Below are positions 16,484 through 23,846 of a DNA stretch of 27,711 nucleotides, piece by piece (the stretch's first letter is position 1; each line of letters starts with the position of its first letter). Position numbers and translations under genes: made by a program. The stretch lies in contig CAAELC010000146.1 of assembly GCA_900756715.1 (NCBI GenBank), positions 1 to 27,711 of the forward strand, written 5' to 3'. The DNA is from an uncultured Oscillospiraceae bacterium. Lineage in GTDB: Bacteria; Bacillota; Clostridia; Oscillospirales; Oscillospiraceae. The notes beneath the pieces were generated by a model. That model ran no database searches. It was given only the letters and a program-made list of their open reading frames with translations, and was not told the DNA's origin.

Positions 16484-18178
16484 TCAGCCGTCTACGGTGG
16501 TGTTGATGGTGCGGGCGGCCTCCTCGGCAGAGGTGACGCCGGAGAGCACCAGCTGACGGCAGCTTTCCTGCATGGTGACAAAGCCGTTTTCCCGGGCAGC
16601 AGCCAGCAGGGTGTCGCTGTCGGCGCCGTCGGCAATAAGCTTGCGCAGGCGGCGGTTAATCATCAGGATCTCAAAGGCGGCCCGGCGGCCGGAGTAGCCG
16701 GAATGGTGGCACTCGGGACAGCCCTCGCCCCGGTAAAATGTTACGGCGCTGTCCTCCGGCAGGCCCAGCAGGCTCAGCTCCTCTGCCGAAGGCTGATACG
16801 CCCTTTTGCAGTGGGGGCAGATTTTCCGCACCAGACGCTGGCTCACCACGCCGCACAGGGCGCTGGACACCAGCCACGGCTCCACCCCGATGTCCTTCAG
16901 ACGGTGGATGGCGGAAACGGCATCGTTGGTATGCAAAGTGGAAAACACCAGATGGCCGGTGATGGCTGCCCGGATGGCAATGGTGCCCGTCTCGCCGTCA
17001 CGAATCTCGCCCACGGCGATAATATCCGGGTCCTGACGCAGAATGGCGCGCAGGCCGCTGGCAAAGGTCATGCCGGTCTTTTCGTTGATCTGGCACTGGC
17101 TGACACCGGGAATGTGGTATTCCACAGGGTCTTCCAGCGTGACAATGTTGATTTCCTCCCGGGAAAGGTCACGCAGCATATTGCACATGGTGGTGGACTT
17201 ACCGGACCCGGTGGGGCCCACCAGCAGGATTACGCCGCTGGAATTTTTCAGCAGGGCATTGTAGTTTTCAAGATCGCGGCCTTCCAGCCCCAGCTCGCCC
17301 TTGCTGAGAGCCTGCGCGGACTTATCCAGCAGACGCAGCACGATTTTCTCCCCATACACCGTGGGCATGGAGGAAATACGCAGGTCAAGGCTGTGGCCCC
17401 GGACGGAGGCCATGGCGTGGCCGTCCTGCGGAACCTTATGCTCGGCAATGTTCATGCCGCCCATGATTTTCAGGCGGGAAATAACGGTATTCTGCAAGTC
17501 GGCAGGCACCGTCAGGATTTTTCGCAGCAGCCCGTCGATGCGCATGCGCACCACCATCTCGCCTTCCTGCGGCTCCAGATGGATGTCGCTGGCCCGCTCG
17601 GCAAAAGCCCGCTCAATGAGGGAGTTGACAAACCGGATGGTGGGGGCGGATTCTTCGGGATCGGTGGTGTCCTGCGCCATCTGGGCGGGAACAATATCCG
17701 ACGAGCCGCCGGCCTCCCGCTTCATCTCCTCGATGACCCGGGCCGTTCCCTCGCTGCCATAGAGGGTGGAAATCGCCTGTTCGGTAGCCTTGCGGGTGGC
17801 AATCATGGGCACTACGCGCTTGCGCGAAGCGGTTTTCACCTCGTCCTGCGCCACAAAGTCCAGTGGGTCGCTCATGGCCAGATACAGGCTGTCGCGCACC
17901 AGCTTCACAGGCACCACGCAGTATTTTTTCGCAATGCTGCGGGGCACATATTTCGCCAGCTCCACCGGGATGGAAACAGCTGTAAGATCCACAAAATCCA
18001 CGCCAAGCTGCACCTGCAGCGCATCGATAAGCTGCTGCTCAGTGATAAACTTATTCTGAATCAGAACATCGCCCAGTCGCTGGCGGCTATCCTTCTGCAT
18101 CTTCAGGGCCTGCTCCAGCTGCTCCGCCGTGATGACGCCGGAGGCCACCAGCAGGTCGCCCAAACGCATATAGGCCAT
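16484..18178 (-). CDS. pilB: PilB, pilus assembly ATPase
   Basis: A 564-residue cytoplasmic hexameric ATPase of the GspE/PilB family that powers pilus extension. An N-terminal MshEN-type domain (about residues 1-140, with LGDLLV and LGDVLI repeats, a fold that can bind cyclic-di-GMP in some relatives) precedes the catalytic core. Visible motifs are Walker A GPTGSGKST (321-329), Asp box, Walker B in DPDIIAVGEIRD (383-394), His box GHLVFSTLHTN (408-418), and a zinc tetracysteine site (Cys454, Cys457, Cys487, Cys490). The zinc site and N-terminal domain point to PilB rather than PilT. ATG 18178 has GAGGTGA seven bases upstream. It is the first gene of the pilus operon. Confidence 0.96.
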   Translation of the reverse strand: MAYMRLGDLLVASGVITAEQLEQALKMQKDSRQRLGDVLIQNKFITEQQLIDALQVQLGVDFVDLTAVSIPVELAKYVPRSIAKKYCVVPVKLVRDSLYLAMSDPLDFVAQDEVKTASRKRVVPMIATRKATEQAISTLYGSEGTARVIEEMKREAGGSSDIVPAQMAQDTTDPEESAPTIRFVNSLIERAFAERASDIHLEPQEGEMVVRMRIDGLLRKILTVPADLQNTVISRLKIMGGMNIAEHKVPQDGHAMASVRGHSLDLRISSMPTVYGEKIVLRLLDKSAQALSKGELGLEGRDLENYNALLKNSSGVILLVGPTGSGKSTTMCNMLRDLSREEINIVTLEDPVEYHIPGVSQCQINEKTGMTFASGLRAILRQDPDIIAVGEIRDGETGTIAIRAAITGHLVFSTLHTNDAVSAIHRLKDIGVEPWLVSSALCGVVSQRLVRKICPHCKRAYQPSAEELSLLGLPEDSAVTFYRGEGCPECHHSGYSGRRAAFEILMINRRLRKLIADGADSDTLLAAARENGFVTMQESCRQLVLSGVTSAEEAARTINTTVDG

Positions 18179-18243
18179 CTGTTTCTCACCTCAATGAAAA
18201 ATTATTACTTGCGAGCGTAAACAATACCGCACCACTATCTCTC

Positions 18244-18260
18244 TGTTAAGATGCTGTTAA
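18244..18260 (-). promoter_or_regulatory. Paired TTAACA direct repeat in the pilB leader
   Basis: On the minus strand, two copies of CTTAACAG occur 11 bases apart (TTAACA cores at 18255-18260 and 18244-18249), one helical turn. This matches the spacing of OmpR/PhoP-family binding sites in Firmicutes (TTAACA, five bases, TTAACA). It lies about 15-31 bases after the predicted start of transcription, where a bound regulator would be expected to repress. Confidence 0.4.
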
Positions 18261-18281
18261 GCAAGTGCCGCGGTACATTAT

Positions 18282-18310
18282 AATATACCTTATTTTCTCC
18301 CGGTAGTCAA
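18282..18310 (-). promoter_or_regulatory. Sigma-A type promoter of the pilus operon
   Basis: On the minus strand, TTGACT (18305-18310) is separated by 17 bases from TATATT (18282-18287), near-consensus for sigma-A. Transcription would start near 18275, giving a leader of about 97 bases before pilB. No other equally good promoter was seen within the operon. Confidence 0.8.
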
Positions 18311-18480
18311 TTGGTTTTTCGCCTTTTTCCGACATTGGCGGCCAAAAAATGGCAAAACGGATGCCCTTTGTTTTGTTCAGACCGCCAAGCAGGACAGGTT
18401 CTCCCCGCAGCGCGGCTCTCCGGTTTGCGCAGCACACGGAAGGGGCCGGAAAGTCCTGCGAAATTCTGGCGGCGTGACGC
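18311..18480. other. Non-coding stretch upstream of the pilus promoter
   Basis: Between the pilus promoter and the terminator of the HD-domain gene I see no gene-like frame with a ribosome-binding site, no clear repeat and no RNA structure. It may contain regulator sites for the pilus operon, but none is recognisable. Confidence 0.4.
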
Positions 18481-18481
18481 A

Positions 18482-18509
18482 AAAACGGCTGCCCGAAGGC
18501 AGCCGTTTT
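18482..18509 (-). terminator. Terminator of the HD-domain gene
   Basis: A 12-bp perfect stem (18482-18493 with 18498-18509) with a TTCG loop on the minus strand, followed by a T run. It starts eight bases after the HD-domain stop and insulates the pilus operon from upstream transcription. Confidence 0.9.
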
Positions 18510-18517
18510 CCTTGTTT

Positions 18518-19102
18518 TTACAGCGCAGCCATCTGCTCGCTGATGGATGCCTCGCAGGAACGCATGGCCTCCAGCGTTTTTTCCATCAGTTCGTCAATGC
18601 TCCAGCCCAGGTTTTCCGCTCCCTGCAAAATCACATCCCGGGAACAGCCTGCGGCAAACTTCTTATCCTTGAACTTTTTCTTGATGCTCTTGAGCTCCAT
18701 ATCCTGCACGCTTTTGCTGGGACGCATCAGAGCCGCCGCGCCAATCAGGCCCGTCAGTTCATCGGCGGCAAACAGCACCTTTTCCATCTCGTGCTCAGGC
18801 TTCACATCGCAGCACAGACCATAGCCATGGCTGCACACCGCGTGAATCAGGTCCTCGCCGCAGCCAGCCTCCTTCAGAAGCTCCGGTGCCTTGACACAGT
18901 GCTGCTCGGGCCACATCTCAAAGTCGATGTCGTGCAGCAGGCCCACCGTGGCCCAGAAATCCGCATCCTCGCCGTAGCCCAGCTGCCCGGCGTACCAGCG
19001 CATTACGCCCTCTACGGTCAGGCCGTGCTGGATGTGAAACGGCTCCTTGTTATGCTTTTTCAGCGCGGCCAGCGCCGCGTCTCTGCTGATACACTCTTTC
19101 AT
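18518..19102 (-). CDS. HD-domain phosphohydrolase-like protein
   Basis: A 194-residue cytoplasmic protein with the HD-superfamily metal pattern: His26 (FHIQHGLTVEGVMR), the His57-Asp58 pair (GLLHDIDFE), His92 and Asp114 (AADELTGLI). The HD core spans about residues 20-125, and a helical tail with several Lys/Glu residues follows. Members are metal-dependent phosphohydrolases acting on nucleotides or phosphate esters. This short single-domain clostridial subtype is usually annotated only as HD domain-containing, and the substrate is unknown. ATG 19102 has a strong AAGGAGG site. It has its own promoter and terminator, so it is a single-gene unit. Confidence 0.9.
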   Translation of the reverse strand: MKECISRDAALAALKKHNKEPFHIQHGLTVEGVMRWYAGQLGYGEDADFWATVGLLHDIDFEMWPEQHCVKAPELLKEAGCGEDLIHAVCSHGYGLCCDVKPEHEMEKVLFAADELTGLIGAAALMRPSKSVQDMELKSIKKKFKDKKFAAGCSRDVILQGAENLGWSIDELMEKTLEAMRSCEASISEQMAAL

Positions 19103-19134
19103 AAAGGGCGTCCTCCTTGGTTGAATTTATCCCA

Positions 19135-19163
19135 ATCTTATCAGCTTGCGCCCTGCAATGCAA
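19135..19163 (-). promoter_or_regulatory. Promoter of the HD-domain gene
   Basis: On the minus strand, TTGCAT (19158-19163), a 17-base spacer and TAAGAT (19135-19140). The predicted leader is about 25 bases. It lies in the short gap after the ferritin-like gene. Confidence 0.6.
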
Positions 19164-19174
19164 GAGGAAAATAA

Positions 19175-19726
19175 TCAAACGGCGAGATTTCCCTCCAGCA
19201 GCGTCAGGAGCTGCCGGGCATGGCGGTAAGCGTCATCGGAAAGCTCCCGGAAAATCCCCGCAAGGCATTCATCCACCGTCTCCTCACCGGCCCGGCGATA
19301 GTTCATCCCGCTGCACGCCTCAGCATGATACCGCTGGCGCAGCAGCTCCCGCAGGCAGGGCACCGCCACCCGCCCCACAGATACCATCGGGCGGTAGCAG
19401 CGGCCGGTAATCAGATAATAGACTCCCATCAGACGCCGGGCGTGGCCGCCCGACTCTGCCGCCAGCTGACGCATCAGACGCCGGGCATTTCCTCCCGGCA
19501 CGGCGGCCGCATAGGCTAGATAGGTCTGCCGGTCTGCCAGTTCCTCCTCAATGAAGCCGTGGACCACCTCAATGTCCTGCTCCGCCGCCGAGCCCATGCA
19601 GCAGAAATTCTCCTTCTCCCCCGCTTCCTGCGGTGGGTATGGCTCCAGCCCGGGATTTACCCGCTGCCAAACCCGATTGGCCTGCTGCATCTGCTGCGTC
19701 TGCTGCATTTTTTCGGTTTGCTCCAT
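19175..19726 (-). CDS. Ferritin-like domain protein
   Basis: A 183-residue protein with a Gln/Met-rich start (residues 1-20), a short linker containing Cys42-Cys43, and a four-helix region from about residue 48 to the end. Helix segments FIEEELADRQTYLAYA, LAAESGGHARRLMG, EETVDECLAGIFRE and SDDAYRHARQL resemble the metal-binding helices of rubrerythrin/ferritin-like proteins. The Glu-to-His spacing in helix 2 (E then H four residues later) and Asp/His in helix 4 depart from the usual ExxH pairs, so diiron binding is uncertain. ATG 19726 has GGGGGCG upstream; the frame extends to 19849 without support and would overlap the phosphatase gene. A stress or metal-handling role is only inferred. Confidence 0.75.
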   Translation of the reverse strand: MEQTEKMQQTQQMQQANRVWQRVNPGLEPYPPQEAGEKENFCCMGSAAEQDIEVVHGFIEEELADRQTYLAYAAAVPGGNARRLMRQLAAESGGHARRLMGVYYLITGRCYRPMVSVGRVAVPCLRELLRQRYHAEACSGMNYRRAGEETVDECLAGIFRELSDDAYRHARQLLTLLEGNLAV

Positions 19727-19802
19727 GTCAAAACGCCCCCTTTGCAGCCATTGTATGCCGCCCGGCAGCGTTTTGTGCCAGTCCCGCCGGAGCGCAGGCG
19801 CC

Positions 19803-20363
19803 TTACTCCTCCGGCACCCGCCGGTAGGAAACCGGCGTTCTTTCGTCAAAGGTGATCTGATAGCCCTGTCCGGGCTTGACCAGATAGCTGTAGCGGTCGC
19901 CGCCGAACCAGTGCATCATCAGTCCCGAGGTAATCCCGCCATGGATAATGCACACTGCGTCCCCCTTGCCGGAGAGCACCGTTTCCATGGCTGCCAGACT
20001 GCGGCGCAGCACGATGGAAGCGCTCTCCCCGCCTGGGCAGGGATTGTGCTCCACATCCTCAATCCATTTCTGATAGGCAGGATCGTCCTTCAGCTGCTCA
20101 TAGCTTTTCATCTCGAAATCGCCGAAGTCCATCTCCCGCAGGCCCAGCAGCTTTTCGTGGGCTACCGGCCCGTACAGGGCCTGCAGCGTCTGCTCCGTGC
20201 GCAGCAGGCCGCTGGTATAGTATCGCTCTGCCGTGGGATACTTCTCCCGGCAGGATGACAGTTCCGCAAGGGACTGGGGCAGCACAGGAAGATCCGCCGC
20301 GCCGTAATACAGGTCTTTCAGGCTGCCCTCCGTCTGTCCGTGGCGCAGAAGCGTCAGTTTCAT
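19803..20363 (-). CDS. cobC: Histidine phosphatase, CobC-like (alpha-ribazole phosphatase)
   Basis: A 186-residue histidine-acid phosphatase of the phosphoglycerate-mutase branch. The catalytic RHG motif is at residues 7-9 (His8), with Arg55 (LLRTEQT), Glu77 (LREMDFGDFE) and His141 (CIIHGG) completing the active site. In cobalamin clusters this family removes the phosphate from alpha-ribazole-5'-phosphate or adenosylcobalamin-5'-phosphate. The family is broad, so CobC is assigned from its position after cobT, cobU and cobS. ATG 20363 has AAAGGAGG upstream and overlaps the stop of the CobU-like gene (ATGA). It is the last gene of the operon; I see no clear terminator behind it. Confidence 0.85.
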   Translation of the reverse strand: MKLTLLRHGQTEGSLKDLYYGAADLPVLPQSLAELSSCREKYPTAERYYTSGLLRTEQTLQALYGPVAHEKLLGLREMDFGDFEMKSYEQLKDDPAYQKWIEDVEHNPCPGGESASIVLRRSLAAMETVLSGKGDAVCIIHGGITSGLMMHWFGGDRYSYLVKPGQGYQITFDERTPVSYRRVPEE

Positions 20364-20707
20364 TTCAGTTCCTCCTTTAATCCGCAGAAAATGCGGTACA
20401 CATGCCCGCTTTCCTGCGCCAGCCGGCGCAGGAGCTTTCCGTGGCACTCCCGCCACTGCCGCTGCTGCCGCTCCACAGGCACCACGCCGCAGCCAATCTC
20501 CCGGGATATGACCGCCTCCGCCGCCAGCAGCAGCGGCAGAGCGTCCTGCCCATCCCCCTGCGCTGTCAGCGCCTCCAGATGGGTATAGCATCGGGCGGGG
20601 CGCACCGGCTCCCGCGCCAGATCGCACACATCCCCTTCCCGCAGGCCGTACTGCGCTGCGGCCCAGGTCAGCTTTCCCTGATAGGCTCCGCCAAGAATCA
20701 GATCCAT
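20360..20707 (-). CDS. Short CobU-like protein with altered P-loop
   Basis: A 115-residue protein, against about 180 for CobU. It starts MDLILGGAYQGKLTWA, which aligns by eye with the CobU P-loop but has Gln and Leu where GGxxSGKS has Ser. The middle lacks the guanylylation-histidine region. The C-terminal part, REIGCGVVPVERQQRQWREC (residues 69-88) then HGKLLRRLAQ, fits the canonical CobU segment NEVGxGIVP...R.FRD..G..N...A. It is therefore a reduced CobU paralogue that retains the C-terminal half. It sits directly between cobS and cobC, with GGGAGG before ATG 20707 and overlaps on the 3' side. Kinase activity on its own looks unlikely; a partner role for the larger CobU is an inference. Confidence 0.78.
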   Translation of the reverse strand: MDLILGGAYQGKLTWAAAQYGLREGDVCDLAREPVRPARCYTHLEALTAQGDGQDALPLLLAAEAVISREIGCGVVPVERQQRQWRECHGKLLRRLAQESGHVYRIFCGLKEELK

Positions 20708-20708
20708 T

Positions 20709-21443
20709 TCATCCTCCCATCAGCGCCCACGCGGCGCAGCCTGCCAATTCGCCCACCGTCAGGGCAAAGCCGGAAATATCCCCCGACATACCATCCAACT
20801 GGCGAAAACCGTGCCACACGGCAAGTCCGTAGCCCGCCGCCGCGCACAGCGGCGCCGCGCTGCCGCCGCACAGCAAGGCCGTCCCCACGCACAGCGCCAG
20901 CACCAGCCCCAGCGCCACGGCATAGCCGCCCCGCCGGGCAGGCATGGCCGCATACTGGCTGGTGCCCAGCGGGCGCAGACACAGAACCGCCAATCCCGCA
21001 CAGGCCCGGGTGCACACCGGCACGAGCGCCAGCGTCCACCACAGGCCGCCGCGCCGCTCCAGAAACGCGCTCCACTGCGCCAGCGCCAGCAGCACCATGC
21101 AGATCACTGCAAACGCGCCGCAGCGGGAATCCTTCAGGATTCGCTGCCGGGTTTCCAGATCCCGGCGAGACAGCACCGCATCGCACACATCCATAAATCC
21201 GTCCAGATGCAGAAAGCCCGTTGCCGCCCACGGCAGCGCCGCCATGCAGAAGGCATACACACCCGCCGGAGCCCGCCGCAGAAGCAGGGCGCACAGCGCC
21301 CACAAAAGGCCCACCACCAGCCCCACCAGCGGCAGACACGCCAACATCTTTTCCCGCGCCCGCTCGTTCCATCGCCGCAGCGGGCAGGGAATGGCCAAAA
21401 ACATGCCCCATGCCATGGAAAGCCCGTCCAGCCATTCACTCAT
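20709..21443 (-). CDS. cobS: CobS, adenosylcobinamide-GDP ribazoletransferase
   Basis: A 244-residue integral membrane protein (about six to seven helices). It joins adenosylcobinamide-GDP to alpha-ribazole(-phosphate), the final assembly step of cobalamin. The family signature is clear: GFLHLDGFMDVCDAVLSRRD (about residues 76-95) with the metal-binding Asp cluster, then RILKDSRCGAFAVI (about 101-114). A second conserved block, RPLGTSQYAAM, is seen later. Length matches the family. The ATG lies eight bases inside the end of cobU, and the stop is one base before the short CobU-like start, so expression is coupled. Confidence 0.94.
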   Translation of the reverse strand: MSEWLDGLSMAWGMFLAIPCPLRRWNERAREKMLACLPLVGLVVGLLWALCALLLRRAPAGVYAFCMAALPWAATGFLHLDGFMDVCDAVLSRRDLETRQRILKDSRCGAFAVICMVLLALAQWSAFLERRGGLWWTLALVPVCTRACAGLAVLCLRPLGTSQYAAMPARRGGYAVALGLVLALCVGTALLCGGSAAPLCAAAGYGLAVWHGFRQLDGMSGDISGFALTVGELAGCAAWALMGG

Positions 21444-21975
21444 CCGGCCACACTCCCTTCCACAGGCGGGGAAGCCCCGCCGTCATTTCACACACCACAT
21501 CAAACTCCGCCGCCAGACGGCGGCAGGCCAGCGCAAGCCCCCGGCGATATTCCTCCGTCCACCGGGGATAGCTGTCGCCGTCCCGCCAGATTTCGTCGCA
21601 CACGGCAATAAAGTGCCGCGGCGCCCGGCTGACCAGCAGAAGCTCCTGAGTCATCCGTTCCGTCCCGCCGGGGTCCGGCTTTTCTCCGGAGAACATCTGG
21701 CAGGCGAGGCAGGCCGTCACACTGTCAAACAGCACGGTTCCGTCCCGGGAAAGATTTGCAAGGCCCTCTGTAAGGGCCCGGCCCCGCTCAATGGTCTGAA
21801 AGCCCCAGCCGTCACGCTCCTGCAGATGGCGCCGGACGATTTCCCGGTCTTCGCTGTCCGTCGGCTCCAGCGTGGCCCAGTAATACAGCGGCCCGCCGCC
21901 GCACAGCCGCCGGGCCAGCTGCTGCCCGGCCATGCTTTTTCCGCTTTTGCTGCCGCCTAAAATCAGGATTCTCAT
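21436..21975 (-). CDS. cobU: CobU, adenosylcobinamide kinase/guanylyltransferase
   Basis: A 179-residue cytoplasmic nucleotide-binding protein. It phosphorylates adenosylcobinamide and transfers GMP to make adenosylcobinamide-GDP, the substrate of CobS. Walker A is intact (GGSKSGKS, residues 7-14), and His50 in EIVRRHLQERDGWGFQTIE matches the guanylylated histidine of Salmonella CobU. A DSVTACL segment replaces the usual DCLTLWL. The C-terminal NEVGxGIVP region is poorly kept (CDEIWRDGDSYPRWTEEYRR). That region is instead well kept in the short CobU-like protein two genes downstream. ATG 21975 overlaps the cobT stop (ATGA). Confidence 0.9.
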   Translation of the reverse strand: MRILILGGSKSGKSMAGQQLARRLCGGGPLYYWATLEPTDSEDREIVRRHLQERDGWGFQTIERGRALTEGLANLSRDGTVLFDSVTACLACQMFSGEKPDPGGTERMTQELLLVSRAPRHFIAVCDEIWRDGDSYPRWTEEYRRGLALACRRLAAEFDVVCEMTAGLPRLWKGVWPDE

Positions 21976-23075
21976 GGCGCATCCACCGTAAAACTGTCGC
22001 CCCGGCGGATAGGCTCCAGATAGCTGTCCTCAATGGCTGCCTCCGGGAAGGTCGCCATGCCGTTTATCACGGCGCAGGCCGCCCGAAGCACCTGAAACAT
22101 CACCGGGCAGCCGCTGCCCTCCCCCAGCCGCATGTCCAGCAGCAGGCACGGCTCCTGTCCCAGCTCCGCCGCCGCCAGCCGATAGCCTATCTCGTAGGAG
22201 GCATGGGACAGAAACAGATATTCTCCCGCCTGCGGGCATAGCCTGCAGGCGCACAATGCCGCAACGATGGAAATGTACCCATCCACCACCGCCGTCACAT
22301 GATTTTTCGCGCAGCCCAGAAACGCCCCGGTCATAGCCGCCAGATCAAGGCCGCCCACGGCCGACAGCACGCCCACCGGATCGTTTCTGTCCGGATGGTG
22401 CAGCGCCAGTGCCCGGTCAATGACCCGCTTTTTCTTTTCAAACCCTTCGTCCGTCAGTCCGCCGCCGCGGCCCGTTACCTCCCGGGCGGAGCGCCCGGTC
22501 AGCGCCGCCAGCACCGCCGCCGAGGTGGTGGTGTTTCCAATGCCCATCTCGCCGATGCCAAGTGCCTGCACGCCGCGTTGTGCAGCCTGTGCCGCAAGGG
22601 CCATGCCTGCGGACATGGCCGCAAGGGTCTCCTGCCGGGTCATGGCCGCCTCCCGGCAGATATTCCCCGTGCTGCGGCGCACCTTCCGGTTCTCCACACC
22701 GGGAATGCATCTGTCCGTATTGATGCCCACATCGGCCACTACAACCTCATCTTCAAAAGCGTAGGCCAGCGCGGACATGCCCGTCTTATGCCGGGTCATA
22801 TTGATAACCTGTGCCAGCGTCACCGACTGGGGGGCCGAGGACACGCCTTCTGCCACCACCCCATTGTCCGCTGCCAGCACCAGCACCTGCCGCCGGTCCA
22901 TCCGGGGACGCACGCAGCCCTGAATTCCGGCCAGACGGACAGAATACTCCTCCAGCTTTCCAAGGCTGCCGGGCGGCTTCGCCAGTTCTGCCTGCCGCTT
23001 CCGGGCCGCCTCCATGCATGACCGGTCAGGCGGCGTGACCGCCTCTATGTACGCCCTTAGTTCCGCGTCCGTCAT
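21972..23075 (-). CDS. cobT: CobT, nicotinate-nucleotide:dimethylbenzimidazole phosphoribosyltransferase
   Basis: A 367-residue cytoplasmic enzyme that activates the lower-ligand base (5,6-dimethylbenzimidazole or a related base) with nicotinate mononucleotide to give alpha-ribazole-5'-phosphate. Family motifs are KPPGSLGKLEE (33-43), LAADNGVVAEGVS (68-80, Asn where His is common in ADHGV), MGIGNTTTSAA, and RLGEGSGCP near the C-terminus, whose Glu is the catalytic base in Salmonella CobT. Length is normal (about 350). ATG 23075 is chosen because AAGGAGAG lies upstream; a longer frame to 23159 overlaps the isomerase gene. The start overlaps the isomerase stop (ATGA). Confidence 0.95.
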   Translation of the reverse strand: MTDAELRAYIEAVTPPDRSCMEAARKRQAELAKPPGSLGKLEEYSVRLAGIQGCVRPRMDRRQVLVLAADNGVVAEGVSSAPQSVTLAQVINMTRHKTGMSALAYAFEDEVVVADVGINTDRCIPGVENRKVRRSTGNICREAAMTRQETLAAMSAGMALAAQAAQRGVQALGIGEMGIGNTTTSAAVLAALTGRSAREVTGRGGGLTDEGFEKKKRVIDRALALHHPDRNDPVGVLSAVGGLDLAAMTGAFLGCAKNHVTAVVDGYISIVAALCACRLCPQAGEYLFLSHASYEIGYRLAAAELGQEPCLLLDMRLGEGSGCPVMFQVLRAACAVINGMATFPEAAIEDSYLEPIRRGDSFTVDAP

Positions 23076-23836
23076 AGCTTCTCTCCTTCCAGCTTGTCCA
23101 GCCATCTCACAGACGGCTCTGCGTCCTGACACTCGATGGTCCAGGTAGCCCCGGGGCACAGCCGTAACAGCGCGCCCAGCACCTCCTCCATGGGAATCAG
23201 GCCCTCTGTCAGCCCTGCGTGGGCATCCAGCGCCCCCTGATTGTTATGCAGATGCACATGCCGCAGCCACGGGGCCATGGGAGCGATCCACTCCAGCGGC
23301 GGCGCGGTGCTGACCTGCGTGTTGGCGTGCCCCACATCCAGGCACAGCCCCAGCCGCGGGTCATCCACCTGACACACAATGTCTGCCAGCATCTGCGGCC
23401 CCGGCTCCATCACATTTTCAAGGGCTATGGTAAAGCCGTCGGGGACCTCCGGCAAAAATTCCCGCCAGAACTGCACCGACTGCTCCACATACCACTCAGG
23501 GAAATACACCAGCGGGATAAACCCGCCATGCACCACCATCCGGCACACACCCAGCGCCTGCGCCGCCGCCAGCGTCTGCCGATAGCGCCGGAGGGCTACC
23601 TCCCGCACCAGCGGGTCAATGGCACAGGGGCAGAGCTCGGCAAAGGGCGCATGGAGCCACAGGCTCCGGACCCCCTCGTTTTTCCGGCGCAGTTCCTCCG
23701 CCATGCCGGGCCGATCCAGCATGGGTGCATAGGCAAGCTCCGTGATTTCCACGCCCAGCCCATACCGCCGGGCCAGTTCTGCGGCGCGGCTGTCCATGCC
23801 GGAGATATGCAGCCGCCGTCTGATATTTTCGTCCAT
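23072..23836 (-). CDS. TIM-barrel sugar-phosphate isomerase/epimerase-like protein
   Basis: A 254-residue protein of the AP-endonuclease-2/xylose-isomerase-like TIM-barrel superfamily. Candidate metal ligands occur at the expected strand ends: Glu140 (TIALENV), Asp167 and His170 (CLDVGHAN), His193/His195 (RHVHLHN), and Glu235 (TIECQD). Members isomerise sugars or sugar phosphates or cleave DNA; the substrate of this one is unknown. It is placed directly before cobT with a 4-base overlap, which suggests a role connected with cobalamin assembly or lower-ligand handling, but no standard pathway step requires it. ATG 23836 has GGGGAGAGGA immediately upstream, overlapping the end of the PAP2-like gene. 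Confidence 0.85.
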   Translation of the reverse strand: MDENIRRRLHISGMDSRAAELARRYGLGVEITELAYAPMLDRPGMAEELRRKNEGVRSLWLHAPFAELCPCAIDPLVREVALRRYRQTLAAAQALGVCRMVVHGGFIPLVYFPEWYVEQSVQFWREFLPEVPDGFTIALENVMEPGPQMLADIVCQVDDPRLGLCLDVGHANTQVSTAPPLEWIAPMAPWLRHVHLHNNQGALDAHAGLTEGLIPMEEVLGALLRLCPGATWTIECQDAEPSVRWLDKLEGEKL

Positions 23837-23846
23837 TCCTCTCCCC

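Noticed and set aside
19727..19802. Sigma-54 type promoter (TGGCAC) before the ferritin-like gene
   Set aside because: The GG to GC distance is wrong for sigma-54, and no convincing sigma-A promoter could be fixed in this gap either.
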